Shown here: in pieces, positions 34,728 through 44,080 of the stretch
How the letters are laid out: every line of letters begins with the position of its first letter
Position numbering within the stretch: position 1 is the stretch's first letter
Assembly (NCBI GenBank): GCA_012729635.1
Contig: JAAYCT010000024.1
Span: forward strand, 147,040 to 211,039
From: Clostridiaceae bacterium
GTDB taxonomy: Bacteria; Bacillota; Clostridia; Saccharofermentanales; Saccharofermentanaceae
DNA length: 64,000 bases
Direction: 5' to 3'
Position numbers and translations under genes: made by a program
The notes under the pieces: generated by a model
Databases searched by the model: none
Seen by the model: only the letters and a program-made list of their open reading frames with translations
Told to the model about the DNA's origin: nothing

Positions 34728-34762
34728 CGGCGAAAATCGAAAAATTACGAAAAATCGAAAAA

Positions 34763-35767
34763 CTAGACGGGTAATACCGATGCGCCGATTTCAAGAGATG
34801 CCTTCAGACGAATGTCACGCGCTTCTTTCGTGTATTCTCCGACCATCCTTTCGACTAAAAACTCGGCGGCGGTCCTTCCGATCTCCATGATCGGCTGTAA
34901 TCCGATGGTCAGCTTCGGATGATAAATACGGGCAATCGACTGCGTTTCAAAACCGACAAAGGATATATCCTCGGGTATTCTCTTTCCTTCTTCGTTCAAA
35001 AAACGCAACGCTCCGAGCGTCAGGTCGTGTCCGGCGGTAAAAACGGCGGTTGGCGCTTCGGGCATCCGAGCCAGTGAACGCATCCCCTCATATCCGCTCT
35101 CCTCGGAGATATCAATCATCCGGATCAATTCGGGATTCGGTTTTATCCCGGCAACGGCCAAGGCCTTTCGATATCCCGCCACTCGGTCATCGGTGGTGCG
35201 CACTCCCGGCACACCGACAATTAATCCGATTCTTTTATGACCATTGGCAATCAGATGTTCCGTCACTTCGTATGTTATTCCTTCATTGTCTATCGTCACA
35301 CTGTCGTGTCCGCTCCCCTCGACACCGACGTCGATAAAAACAATCGGGGTCTTTTCCGATTCCAGGCGAGTCAGATCCTTTTTTTGGACGTTAATCGGCT
35401 GCATAATAATCCCGTCAACCTGCTTGTTCATCAGGAAGTCGAGCTTCATGCGCGCACCCTCCGGATCCGTTTCCGAATAGTCACAGATAATCGTACTGTA
35501 TCCGCGTCGATAGAGCTCACGGTCAATGGAAGAAAGGACGGAAACGCCGTAATAATCGGCAAGGCTCGGAATCAGGACGCCGACGGTCATCGACCTTCTT
35601 GTTTTCATTCCGCGCGCAACCGTGTTTACGCGATAATTGAGTTCTTCGATTGCCTGTTCGATCGCAACGCGATTATCCTCAAGCACATTTCCGCCGTTAA
35701 TCATCTTCGAGACGGTAGCTATCGAAACTCCGGCTCTCTTTGCAACATCTTTTATCGTCGCCGGCAT
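34763..35767 (-). CDS. LacI/GalR-family transcription regulator
   Basis: A 334-residue repressor-type regulator. The N-terminal helix-turn-helix reads PATIKDVAKRAGVSIATVSKMING with the hinge (LNYRVNTVARGMKTRRS). The periplasmic-binding-protein-like effector domain starts at MTVGVLIPSLADYYG and contains TDDRVAGYRKAL. Sugar-type effectors are usual for the family, but there is no sugar operon next to it, so its targets cannot be guessed. The ATG at 35765-35767 has GGAGAA six bases upstream; the longer frame at 35839 was rejected. Confidence 0.9.
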   Translation of the reverse strand: MPATIKDVAKRAGVSIATVSKMINGGNVLEDNRVAIEQAIEELNYRVNTVARGMKTRRSMTVGVLIPSLADYYGVSVLSSIDRELYRRGYSTIICDYSETDPEGARMKLDFLMNKQVDGIIMQPINVQKKDLTRLESEKTPIVFIDVGVEGSGHDSVTIDNEGITYEVTEHLIANGHKRIGLIVGVPGVRTTDDRVAGYRKALAVAGIKPNPELIRMIDISEESGYEGMRSLARMPEAPTAVFTAGHDLTLGALRFLNEEGKRIPEDISFVGFETQSIARIYHPKLTIGLQPIMEIGRTAAEFLVERMVGEYTKEARDIRLKASLEIGASVLPV

Positions 35768-35907
35768 AATTCTTCTCCGTTTCATTTTATGTCCGTCCGA
35801 GTATTTCGCTCTTGAAAATCGAAAATTTTCGGATCGCAAAACCGGATTCTATAATATCTTTTCCCGCCCGATCACGCAAGTGCAAACGATTCCCGGCCAT
35901 TCCGACG

Positions 35908-37455
35908 TCAGACGAACGCGAGAATCACATACAGCAGTGACGCCATAATCGACGGAAGAAAAAGGGTCCCGCTCATTCTTTTCACCCTCTGGCGAAACCA
36001 GTCCGAAGCAATCATAAGAAGACAGGAATAAAGCGAAAGATAGAGCAACCAACCCTTCAGTGTCAAGACGGACGTAATCAGCATCGCAATAAAGGGCAGA
36101 AGCAGAATCCCGCGAAATCGCCAGGCGGAAAGAAATCCCATTCTGTGCTCCGCCGTTTTTTCATAATCGGTATAAAACATATCCATTTTCTGACAGGCCG
36201 CCAGCGACAAACTCAGCAATACAACGGGTACGAGAAACAATAAAATCCGCGGAAAGGACAGAATGTACCGCACGGAGGAAACATGGAGCAATACGACAAA
36301 CAAAATCCCGATGACAAAGAGCCCCGACACCAAAAGAGTAATCATCAGACGGGCGCGGTTCGCCTTCATCGGTGAAGCCATTTTTTTGAGGTGCTTTATG
36401 TAGAAAAGAGCGGCGATACTCAGTGCGAGAACGGGCCATAATGCGGAAAAAATCGCGGCGTAACGAGGCACGGCAATCAGTAGCACACAAAGGATGACGC
36501 CGTACGCGATCGAAAGCGGCAACAGCAGAGCAAGCAGATATTTTTCGGATCGGGCAATCTTGCTTCGCAAGGATAATTCCTTCGGCACCGAGGATTCGCG
36601 AACCACCTCTTTCGGAGCGACACCTTTGACGGAGCGGGGACCCGCAATCGTCGAAAGAAAGAAAAACAGCCCCGAGATCAGGAGAGCGACCGGAATAATC
36701 CGAAGTGCTTGATTAAGAAAAATCATACCGCGCACCCCGGATGAATTTTCTTCATTTTGCAAAGTGTATTTTGCAATATAGTCGGCAACTCCTCTTTGGA
36801 CATCCGGCAATCCGGGATAAATCATCGCATCCAAAACGGAGTCTCCGAAGAGCTTTTTCAGGCTCATAAACGTCTTTGCATCCGGAGAGATGTACACCAG
36901 TGAAGCGAAAATGCCGGGAGACTTGAGGGGACTTGTCAAGGTCGTATCCTCTCCGGACAGTTTCTCAAAAAGCTGTTTCGTGCTCAGGCGCTCCGAATCA
37001 AAAATCGCAACGGGAAATCCCGGAAGTTGTTCCGGTGTAACCTCGGAACCGAAAGAGGTTTCGATCCTCGGCATGATTAGGATCAATCCGGCTACCGACG
37101 ATTCCGATTCGGACACTTTCATCGCGACAGCGGCCGCATCCTCATAGGCAACCAACACGATTCTTTCCACGTCCTGTCTTCTGGAAAAGGATTGAATCCT
37201 TCTTGCGAGTCTTTCTTCATCGGAAACGTCCGTTCCGATGAAATCGGACTTCAGCCCGAGCCCGGAAAAAACACCCCGGTATTCCGCTTCGGGAAATCTC
37301 GCTTCCGTTGATGACACAAAAAGAACGCCCACCTTGCTTCCGGAATTCGGTCGACCGCCGGAGTACATCGAAAAAAGCATCGAAAAGACCAAAAGCAGAT
37401 TGGCAACAATGAGTAATACAACGCCTGTCGTACGTATGGTTGTCTTCTGAATCAT
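35908..37455 (-). CDS. Polytopic membrane protein with hydrolase-like extracytoplasmic domain
   Basis: A 515-residue protein of unknown function. One N-terminal helix (residues 11-30) is followed by an outer domain of about 220 residues and then eight or nine membrane helices. Within the outer domain, ERIVLVAYEDAAAVAMK (98-113) and VAGLILIMPR (121-130) resemble the nucleophile strand-turn-helix and next strand of alpha/beta hydrolases, but AYEDA stands where GxSxG would be. It may be a non-catalytic, ligand-binding relative; this is inference. The ATG has GGAGGG upstream. It follows spoVG on the same strand behind a terminator. Confidence 0.6.
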   Translation of the reverse strand: MIQKTTIRTTGVVLLIVANLLLVFSMLFSMYSGGRPNSGSKVGVLFVSSTEARFPEAEYRGVFSGLGLKSDFIGTDVSDEERLARRIQSFSRRQDVERIVLVAYEDAAAVAMKVSESESSVAGLILIMPRIETSFGSEVTPEQLPGFPVAIFDSERLSTKQLFEKLSGEDTTLTSPLKSPGIFASLVYISPDAKTFMSLKKLFGDSVLDAMIYPGLPDVQRGVADYIAKYTLQNEENSSGVRGMIFLNQALRIIPVALLISGLFFFLSTIAGPRSVKGVAPKEVVRESSVPKELSLRSKIARSEKYLLALLLPLSIAYGVILCVLLIAVPRYAAIFSALWPVLALSIAALFYIKHLKKMASPMKANRARLMITLLVSGLFVIGILFVVLLHVSSVRYILSFPRILLFLVPVVLLSLSLAACQKMDMFYTDYEKTAEHRMGFLSAWRFRGILLLPFIAMLITSVLTLKGWLLYLSLYSCLLMIASDWFRQRVKRMSGTLFLPSIMASLLYVILAFV

Positions 37456-37500
37456 TCCGTTCCCTCCGATTTCTCCGACTATTATAGCACGTCCGCATAA

Positions 37501-37527
37501 AAAGGAACCGCGTTACGCAGTTCCTTG
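37501..37527 (-). terminator. Terminator of spoVG
   Basis: An inverted repeat AAGGAAC-x-GCG / CGC-x-GTTCCTT with a 3-base loop, followed on the minus strand by TTTTTAT; 50 bases after the spoVG stop. Confidence 0.75.
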
Positions 37528-37576
37528 CATCGGGTTTAGAAAGGATTACAGACCTTGTATAAACGGTTCGAATCAA

Positions 37577-37987
37577 TCAGGAATAGGATGATGAAAACGA
37601 AAGCCGCTCATCGGAAACGACGTGCTTCTCCCGTTCATCGGATTCGGAGGACACGGTCTCCCTGTTCCTCTCGGGGGACACCGCCCGTTCTTCAACCCTC
37701 TCATCCGGATGTGGATTGGTTTCCCTATAACGTTCTAATGCCTCATAATACTTACTCAGAACGGCGCGCGACAATTCCTCGCGAAATCCGGAATGAATCG
37801 GATGAACAATATCCTTGAATTCCCCGTCCTGGATCCGTCGACTCGGCATAGCGATAAATAAACCGTTCGCTCCATCAATAATCTTGACGTCGTGAACCAC
37901 AAATGCATCTTCAAAAGTAATCGATACAATCGCCTTCATTTTGTTTTCGGGCGTGAGTTTCCGAATGATTATACTGGTAATGTTCAT
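37577..37987 (-). CDS. spoVG: Septation/sporulation regulator SpoVG, with extended tail
   Basis: A 136-residue SpoVG. The conserved body (MNITSIIIRKL, MKAIVSITFEDAFVVHDVKII, GLFIAMPSRR, FKDIVHPI) fills the first ~85 residues. A charged, Ser/Glu-rich tail of about 50 residues, with RETNPHPDERVEERAVS in it, makes it longer than the ~97-residue B. subtilis protein. SpoVG binds nucleic acid and affects septation and sporulation; its presence does not prove that the organism sporulates. The promoter lies 75 bases upstream. Confidence 0.93.
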   Translation of the reverse strand: MNITSIIIRKLTPENKMKAIVSITFEDAFVVHDVKIIDGANGLFIAMPSRRIQDGEFKDIVHPIHSGFREELSRAVLSKYYEALERYRETNPHPDERVEERAVSPERNRETVSSESDEREKHVVSDERLSFSSSYS

Positions 37988-38061
37988 GTATTAACCTCCG
38001 CGTCAAGTCAAAACGTCTTTCCGGAACCATCAAGAGGACAAAAACTCCGGATTAATTATTC

Positions 38062-38090
38062 ATTCTATCGCAAAATTCAGTAATTGTAAA
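38062..38090 (-). promoter_or_regulatory. spoVG promoter
   Basis: On the minus strand: TTTACA (38085-38090), 17-base spacer, TAGAAT (38062-38067). A GAATTTT stretch in the spacer also allows a sigma-H-like reading, as in B. subtilis spoVG, but this is weaker. Confidence 0.6.
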
Positions 38091-38209
38091 TGTTTTCTTA
38101 GTTTTTCGGACAGACCGTTCACCGCGCTTTTTCCCGTCATGCCGGATTCTTTTTTGAAGAAATGTGCATCGGCACGCGAAGCTCTCTCGGCTCGCAATCG
38201 CTTTTCCCC

Positions 38210-38237
38210 TTGCATTTTTCTATTGAAAAAGCATAAT
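38210..38237 (+). promoter_or_regulatory. Possible murC promoter; rest of the spoVG-murC gap
   Basis: TTGCAT (38210-38215), 16-base spacer, CATAAT (38232-38237). Between spoVG and murC (37988-38323) I see no gene; the minus-strand frame through 38060-38584 overlaps murC and looks like a shadow. Confidence 0.45.
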
Positions 38238-38323
38238 GGAATCGGTGCGATGCGTAACCATCCATTACGCTTCCGCCCGATGAAATAAAGAATACAGACT
38301 GCCGAAATCGGCCGCGAGGTTTT

Positions 38324-39838
38324 ATGAAGGAGAACATAGAAGACCCCACATTCCTGTCTTCCGCCAAAAAAAGATGCAAAGAAAAACACGAAAACGAATA
38401 CGCACTTCACTCCATTATGAAAAAAGGAGCGCGGATTTTCTTTGTCGGAATCGGCGGAGTCAGCATGAGTGGACTTTCGGAACTTTCGGGCGGTTTTGGA
38501 TATACGGTCGGCGGATCGGACATGCATGATTTTCACCGTTCGCGGATGCTCCGTGAAAAGGGAATCCAAGTGTTCATCGGACACGATAGGAATAACATCG
38601 ATCTTTTCTTGCCGGATCTATTAGTATATACCGCCGCAATCATGTCCGGGAATCCGGAAATCGATTATGCCCTCGAAAAAGGAATCCCGGTCGTATCCCG
38701 GGGCGACTTTCTGGGGTTTTTAACGGAACGATTCGATCGCGTCATTAATATCTCGGGCACACACGGAAAAACTACGACCACTTCCATGCTTTCCCAAATC
38801 TTAATCGAATCGGGCAGGGATCCGACCGTTCATCTCGGAGCTGAGTATGAGCCATTCGGCGGTGCAGTCCGTTCCGGTTCAGGCAATTCCCTTCTGGTTT
38901 CCGAGGCTTGTGAATACCGCAGATCTTTTTTGAATTTTCGTTCGACCACAGCAGCGATTACCAACATTGATTTTGATCATGCGGATTGTTTTCGGGACAT
39001 CGACGAGATTATTGATGTCTTCGCCGAGTTTTCCGATCGAATGGAGGATTCGGGATTCCTGATTATTCCCGTCGGAGATGAGAACGTTAAAAAATGTGTG
39101 AAAAAAATCCGCTCTCGGAGACTTCTCTCGGGTCGGTCGATGCCCGTTCTTATCACAACCGGCTTGATCGATACCCCATCGGAAAACATATCCGAGTTCG
39201 CGGATTATTCGGCGCGAAACATTGAATATCGTAACGGATATCCTTCTTTTGACGTGTGGGGTCCGAACGGACTATACACGCATGTTGACCTTCAGGTTCC
39301 GGGAAGACACAACATCGAGAATGCTCTGACGGCGATCGCATGTGCGGCTCAAAACGGCGGAAGTCCGGACGGAGCGCGAACGGCACTCCGTGCGTTTCGC
39401 GGTGCCGAGGGACGGTTTTCGGTTAAAGGGGTATTTCACGGAGCAAAGGTTGTTACCGATTACGCTCATCATCCGGCCGAGATCCGCGCAACGCTTCAAG
39501 CCGCGTCACAAATTCCGCACAAGAAAATGTGGGTCGTGTTTCAGCCGCTTACGTTCAACCGGGTCAAGATATTCGGCGAGGCTTTTATCAACGTTTTTTT
39601 GCCTTGTGCACATGTCATATTTGCGGATATCTTTTCAGACCGGGAAGTCGATACGGGAGAATTCTCATCATCTCAAATCGCGGATCAAATCAACCGTCTC
39701 GGAGGAAATGCGGAATATTATGCCGACAAGGAAGAGATCCTTCACAGGCTGAATTCACTGGTCGGCATGAATGATCTCGTACTAATCATCGGTCCGGAAG
39801 ATATTCGCAGTATTACGGAACGTCTCTCCTTCGACTGA
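38324..39838 (+). CDS. murC: UDP-N-acetylmuramate--L-alanine ligase
   Basis: A 504-residue Mur ligase adding L-alanine to UDP-MurNAc in peptidoglycan synthesis. RIFFVGIGGVSMSGL is the UDP-binding start, SGTHGKTTTTSML the ATP loop, ITNIDFDHADCF the central motif, and YAHHPAEIRATLQ the C-terminal domain motif. The first ATG (GAGG five bases upstream) adds about 31 residues before the usual MurC start; an in-frame ATG at 38417 would give the normal length but has no ribosome site. It is convergent with ftsH. Confidence 0.93.
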   Translation: MKENIEDPTFLSSAKKRCKEKHENEYALHSIMKKGARIFFVGIGGVSMSGLSELSGGFGYTVGGSDMHDFHRSRMLREKGIQVFIGHDRNNIDLFLPDLLVYTAAIMSGNPEIDYALEKGIPVVSRGDFLGFLTERFDRVINISGTHGKTTTTSMLSQILIESGRDPTVHLGAEYEPFGGAVRSGSGNSLLVSEACEYRRSFLNFRSTTAAITNIDFDHADCFRDIDEIIDVFAEFSDRMEDSGFLIIPVGDENVKKCVKKIRSRRLLSGRSMPVLITTGLIDTPSENISEFADYSARNIEYRNGYPSFDVWGPNGLYTHVDLQVPGRHNIENALTAIACAAQNGGSPDGARTALRAFRGAEGRFSVKGVFHGAKVVTDYAHHPAEIRATLQAASQIPHKKMWVVFQPLTFNRVKIFGEAFINVFLPCAHVIFADIFSDREVDTGEFSSSQIADQINRLGGNAEYYADKEEILHRLNSLVGMNDLVLIIGPEDIRSITERLSFD

Positions 39839-39878
39839 ATCTTTCCGGGATTACGTCATCATTTTCGTTTCGGGCGAA

Positions 39879-41873
39879 TCACTGCCCGATATCCTTATAG
39901 GTCGACGCTTCCCCGGAGGAATCGTCCGTTTTCCGCTCTTCCGAAGCCGATACCGAAACATCCTCATCCGACTTGTCGTCGGGAGCGTTTGCATCCGCGG
40001 CGTCGGAAGCTTCCTTTGCATCCTCCATACCACCGGATATGTAAATCCTTTCAAACTCGTCGCCTTCGATTTTCTCTATTTCGAGCAACCGTTTTGCGAC
40101 CGCATTCAGCAGAAGAATCTTTTCATTCAGGAGTTTCAACACCTGATCATACGCTTCTCCGATAATCAGTTGAACCTCCTGGTCAATCTGAGCGGATACG
40201 TTTTCACTGTATGCACGGATATGACCGTAGTCTCTTCCGAGAAACACCTCGTCATCGCTGCCGAAAACAAGGTTCTTCAATTTTTCGCTCATTCCGTACT
40301 TCGTAATCATATTTCGGGCAATGGTGTTGCACTGCTGCAAATCCGAAGATGCGCCCGTGCTGATTTCGCCGAAAGTCAACTCTTCGGCTGCTCTGCCGCC
40401 GAGAGAAACCATGATCTTATCAATCAGCTGTTTTCTCGTCGCGTAATAGAGATCCTCGTCCGATTTATGAGCGGTATATCCTCCGGCACCGCCTGCGGGA
40501 ATAATCGAGACGCGCTCCACGCGATCGGTTTCGGATGTCGCGCGAAGAACGATTGCATGTCCCGCTTCATGGTATGCGGTCAATCGCTTTTCCTTGTCGT
40601 TAATGACCCGGCTTTTCTTCTCGGGACCGATCATTACTTTAAAAATCGCTTCCGTTATCGTTTTATAGTCAATTTCCTTCAGATTATACCGCGCGGCAAG
40701 AAGTGCGGCTTCGTTGAGAACGTTGGCTAGATCCGCTCCGGTAAAGCCCGGCGTATTCTTGGCAACCTCTTTAAGGTCGACACTTTTTGCAATCGGCTTC
40801 CCTTTGATGTGAACCTTCAAAATTTCCTCGCGACCGCGAATATCCGGAAGCATGACATACACACGCCGGTCAAAACGTCCGGGTCTCAATAATGCAGGAT
40901 CCAGAATATCGATTCGGTTGGTTGCCGCGATAATAATGACGCCTTCGTTCGGACCAAATCCATCCATTTCCACAAGCAACTGATTGAGTGTTTGCTCACG
41001 CTCGTCATGTCCCCCGCCGAGTCCCGCACCGCGATGTCTTCCGACCGCGTCAATTTCGTCGATAAAAATGATACACGGAGAATTCTTCTTTGCGTTATCA
41101 AACAAATCCCGTACCCGACTGGCACCGACGCCGACGAACATTTCGACAAAATCGGAGCCGGAAATCGAAAAGAAAGGAACCTCCGCTTCGCCCGCAACGG
41201 CTCTTGCCAACAAGGTTTTACCGGTTCCGGGCGCACCGTGCAATAAAATACCGCGCGGAATTTTCGCGCCGACCTCCGAATATTTCTTCGGATTCTTCAA
41301 AAAGTCGACGAACTCCGAAAGCTCTTCTTTTTCCTCGTCGGCTCCGGCCACATCGGCAAACGTGATTTCGTGCTTGCTCGGATCATGCAACTTCGCTTTG
41401 CTTCGGCCGAAGCTGATTGCGCTTTTCCCGTCGCTTTGAGATCGTGAATACGACAGCCACAGGAAAAATCCCAGCACTCCGACCATGACAACGATGGTTA
41501 ATATACTCATGATTGCCCCGAAATCCATCGGTTCACGATAATCAAAATTCTCAATCTTTCCGGATTTTTCCGCCTGGAGCATTTTGGTCACGACCGTATC
41601 AATATATTCCGACGGGACTTCCTTGCTGATACGAACGACGATACCGTCTGTATTCTCATATTCATAAAGAAGGGTCGTCCCGTTCAGGTAGACGGTATCA
41701 ATCGGATGTTCTCCGGTCTCGATCGACTGCAAAACCTGCGATAGCGTGAATTCTTCCTTGGTTGACTCGTTGAAATACATGTACCCGACGATAACGATCA
41801 GAATCAAGAACACGATATAAAACGGCACTCCGCCGAGCTTTTTCTTGGGTTGAGAGGGTATAGAGGGTGTCAT
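39879..41873 (-). CDS. ftsH: ATP-dependent zinc metalloprotease FtsH
   Basis: A 664-residue membrane protease. Two N-terminal helices (near residues 15-32 and 108-130) flank an outer domain. The AAA domain has GAPGTGKT (Walker A), FIDEIDAVG (Walker B) and the RPGRFDR arginine finger. The protease domain has the zinc motif HEAGH. The acidic tail (about 45 residues) is variable in the family. The ATG overlaps the hpt stop (ATGA). The hpt-ftsH arrangement behind tilS is classical for Firmicutes. Confidence 0.97.
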   Translation of the reverse strand: MTPSIPSQPKKKLGGVPFYIVFLILIVIVGYMYFNESTKEEFTLSQVLQSIETGEHPIDTVYLNGTTLLYEYENTDGIVVRISKEVPSEYIDTVVTKMLQAEKSGKIENFDYREPMDFGAIMSILTIVVMVGVLGFFLWLSYSRSQSDGKSAISFGRSKAKLHDPSKHEITFADVAGADEEKEELSEFVDFLKNPKKYSEVGAKIPRGILLHGAPGTGKTLLARAVAGEAEVPFFSISGSDFVEMFVGVGASRVRDLFDNAKKNSPCIIFIDEIDAVGRHRGAGLGGGHDEREQTLNQLLVEMDGFGPNEGVIIIAATNRIDILDPALLRPGRFDRRVYVMLPDIRGREEILKVHIKGKPIAKSVDLKEVAKNTPGFTGADLANVLNEAALLAARYNLKEIDYKTITEAIFKVMIGPEKKSRVINDKEKRLTAYHEAGHAIVLRATSETDRVERVSIIPAGGAGGYTAHKSDEDLYYATRKQLIDKIMVSLGGRAAEELTFGEISTGASSDLQQCNTIARNMITKYGMSEKLKNLVFGSDDEVFLGRDYGHIRAYSENVSAQIDQEVQLIIGEAYDQVLKLLNEKILLLNAVAKRLLEIEKIEGDEFERIYISGGMEDAKEASDAADANAPDDKSDEDVSVSASEERKTDDSSGEASTYKDIGQ

Positions 41874-42409
41874 TTGTTACCTCCGTCCGTTTCCATGATT
41901 CTTACTTCCGGCAAATTCCTGTATTTTCCGGCATAATCCAATCCGTATCCGACGATGAATTCGTCGGGAATTACCATTCCGACATAATCTGCTTCGATCT
42001 GAGTCTTTCTTCGGTCGGGTTTATCAAAGGCTACACATAGCTTCAGGCTCTTCGGTTCTTTGGTCATCAGTAGTTCCTTCAGGTTGGAAAGCGTCAGTCC
42101 GGAGTCGACAATATCCTCAACAATAAGGACATTTCTGTTGTGAATACTGACATCCAGATCTTTGATTATTTTAACGATTCCCGTACTTTGCGTGTTCTCA
42201 TAGTAACTGGAGACCGACATAAAATCGATAATGACCGACGGCCGAAGTTTCCGAATCAGATCCGACATAAAAATGAACGAACCCTTCAGAATACCGACCA
42301 CTACCAGCTCCTGGTTATCGTAATCATCGGATATCTGATCCGCAAGTCGAGCAACCATCCGGTCAATCTCGTCCTTTCCGATCAGGACTCCTCCGAGCTT
42401 GTATGCCAT
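41870..42409 (-). CDS. hpt: Hypoxanthine phosphoribosyltransferase
   Basis: A 179-residue purine salvage enzyme. The PRPP-binding motif VLIVEDIVDSGLTL and the preceding GILKGSFIFMSDL pyrophosphate loop are clear. The C-terminal FIVGYGLDYAGKYRNLPEV binds the purine. The ATG follows AAGGAGC. It sits between tilS and ftsH. Confidence 0.96.
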   Translation of the reverse strand: MAYKLGGVLIGKDEIDRMVARLADQISDDYDNQELVVVGILKGSFIFMSDLIRKLRPSVIIDFMSVSSYYENTQSTGIVKIIKDLDVSIHNRNVLIVEDIVDSGLTLSNLKELLMTKEPKSLKLCVAFDKPDRRKTQIEADYVGMVIPDEFIVGYGLDYAGKYRNLPEVRIMETDGGNK

Positions 42410-42467
42410 TTATGCTCCTTTCGGTTCAACAACCCGTCAACGGATCCGGTTTAGGATGACGAAACCG

Positions 42468-44054
42468 TCAAAGCTCCCGGACCGGGCCGATCCGTTTTGG
42501 TTTATCCAGTATCTCAATGCCGCAAAGCGCTTTCTCTTTTGTGCCAAAAGAAGCCTCCGGCTTCTGTCCTTGTTCGAATCGAAGTCGCGACACTTCGTCA
42601 ACAAAACCCTTCGCGTGCACCATTCCGGGGATCCACAGCACCTCTTCCTCCTTCGCGAACACCAGCAACCGTCCGCGAATTTCCGGAGGGACTTTCCGAT
42701 CCGTAAGAAACCTTCTGAGCGGCTTCCCGCCCTTTTGGCCCGCCGGCCTGACATAATCCGCCGGACGGGGGCTTCGTAGCACGAGACGGTCGATTTCACT
42801 CACCGGACAATACCATGTCCGATTATTATAAACTACCCGCGCGGGATTCTCAACGGTTTTCAGCCGGACGAAAAGCAAAGAGTTTTCGGTGCCGTCGAGT
42901 CCAATTTCTATCGTTTTGTCGATATCCCGATTCTGAAAAGCATACGAGAGTTCCGAATCCTTTCCGAACAGAAAATAGTCCTTTCCCAGATAACGTGCCG
43001 TCGTAATAAAAGGATCGGATTCGTTTCCTTTTTCAAGGCTATCGTTTTCGGGGCATAATTCGCTGTTTTTCCGAAAAAAAAGATAATCCGAGAAAAAACC
43101 GACATGTCGATCGCCCGGAACGGACAGTGTTCGGTTCCCCTCGATGGAATGGGCGGCGCTCAGAATCTGTTCAACGCGTTCCCTCGACAGATCCGTCGTG
43201 CTTCCGAACGCTTCGCGAAAAAGACGGCGAACAAGCCTTGAAGCGATCGAAACGTGGTTTTCGGTAATCACCCGTCTGGGAATGCCGTAAATACCGGGAC
43301 GGATTTCCGTTCTGAACCGGTTGAAAATCTCATCCACTCGCTCATCCATATACTCTTTATCGGCACAGAGAAGTTCTGCCGTCGAGATCAGTGCCTCTAC
43401 CGGGTCCTTGACCGAAACCTCCCGAATTTCCGGAAGCACCGTATTTCTCCATCGGTTTCTCGAAAAATCGCTCTGAAGATTTGTTTGATCGATAAAACAC
43501 ATAATGCCTTGTTCTTTTACATACGACTCGATTTGTTCCCTGGATGCGAACAAAAGCGGACGAATCACACGATCCCGAATCGGCTTTAGTGCGCACAAGC
43601 CGTCCAGTCCGGCCCCCCGGAACAAATTCATCAGGAGCGTCTCCGCCCGGTCCTCCCGCTGATGAGCGACCGCAACCCGGACCGACCGGTCTTTGCTTTC
43701 GTATTCACGGGCAATTTCATCGAAAAAGGCATAGCGTTCATTTCGTCCCGCCTCCTCCAATCCGAGACCTTTGGCTTTGGAGATTTCTCCGAGATCGATC
43801 TTGCGCGAAATATAAGGAACCTGATTTTCGACGCAAAAAAGGCGGAGCGCTTCCTCCTCATCATCTGAATCCCGGCCGCGCAGACCGTGGTTCAGATGGA
43901 GCACGATAAGTTCGGGCATCTGTTCTCGTAACGACAAGAAAAGATGAAGAAGGCACATCGAATCCGGACCGCCGGACACGGCAATCAAAACAACATCGCA
44001 TTCCGTCATTCGGTTTTGCGCCAGATATTCTTGAAATTCTTCACGAAGCGACAT
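42468..44054 (-). CDS. tilS: tRNA(Ile)-lysidine synthase
   Basis: A 528-residue N-type ATP pyrophosphatase that changes C34 of tRNA-Ile(CAU) to lysidine. The PP-loop is AVSGGPDSMCLL near residue 28; HLNHGLRG, AVAHQREDRAETLLMNLFRGAGLDGL and RPLL follow in family order. The C-terminal substrate-binding domain contains VRPAGQKGGKPLRRFLTDRKVP. The ATG has GAGGG upstream. It lies between dnaB and hpt. Confidence 0.95.
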   Translation of the reverse strand: MSLREEFQEYLAQNRMTECDVVLIAVSGGPDSMCLLHLFLSLREQMPELIVLHLNHGLRGRDSDDEEEALRLFCVENQVPYISRKIDLGEISKAKGLGLEEAGRNERYAFFDEIAREYESKDRSVRVAVAHQREDRAETLLMNLFRGAGLDGLCALKPIRDRVIRPLLFASREQIESYVKEQGIMCFIDQTNLQSDFSRNRWRNTVLPEIREVSVKDPVEALISTAELLCADKEYMDERVDEIFNRFRTEIRPGIYGIPRRVITENHVSIASRLVRRLFREAFGSTTDLSRERVEQILSAAHSIEGNRTLSVPGDRHVGFFSDYLFFRKNSELCPENDSLEKGNESDPFITTARYLGKDYFLFGKDSELSYAFQNRDIDKTIEIGLDGTENSLLFVRLKTVENPARVVYNNRTWYCPVSEIDRLVLRSPRPADYVRPAGQKGGKPLRRFLTDRKVPPEIRGRLLVFAKEEEVLWIPGMVHAKGFVDEVSRLRFEQGQKPEASFGTKEKALCGIEILDKPKRIGPVREL

Positions 44055-44080
44055 CGGTTTCCCTCAAGCTTCCGATTCGA

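Noticed and set aside
38060..38584. Minus-strand open frame of 174 codons upstream of and overlapping murC
   Set aside because: It overlaps the start of murC on the other strand, has no ribosome site, no family features and an odd composition; best read as a shadow frame.
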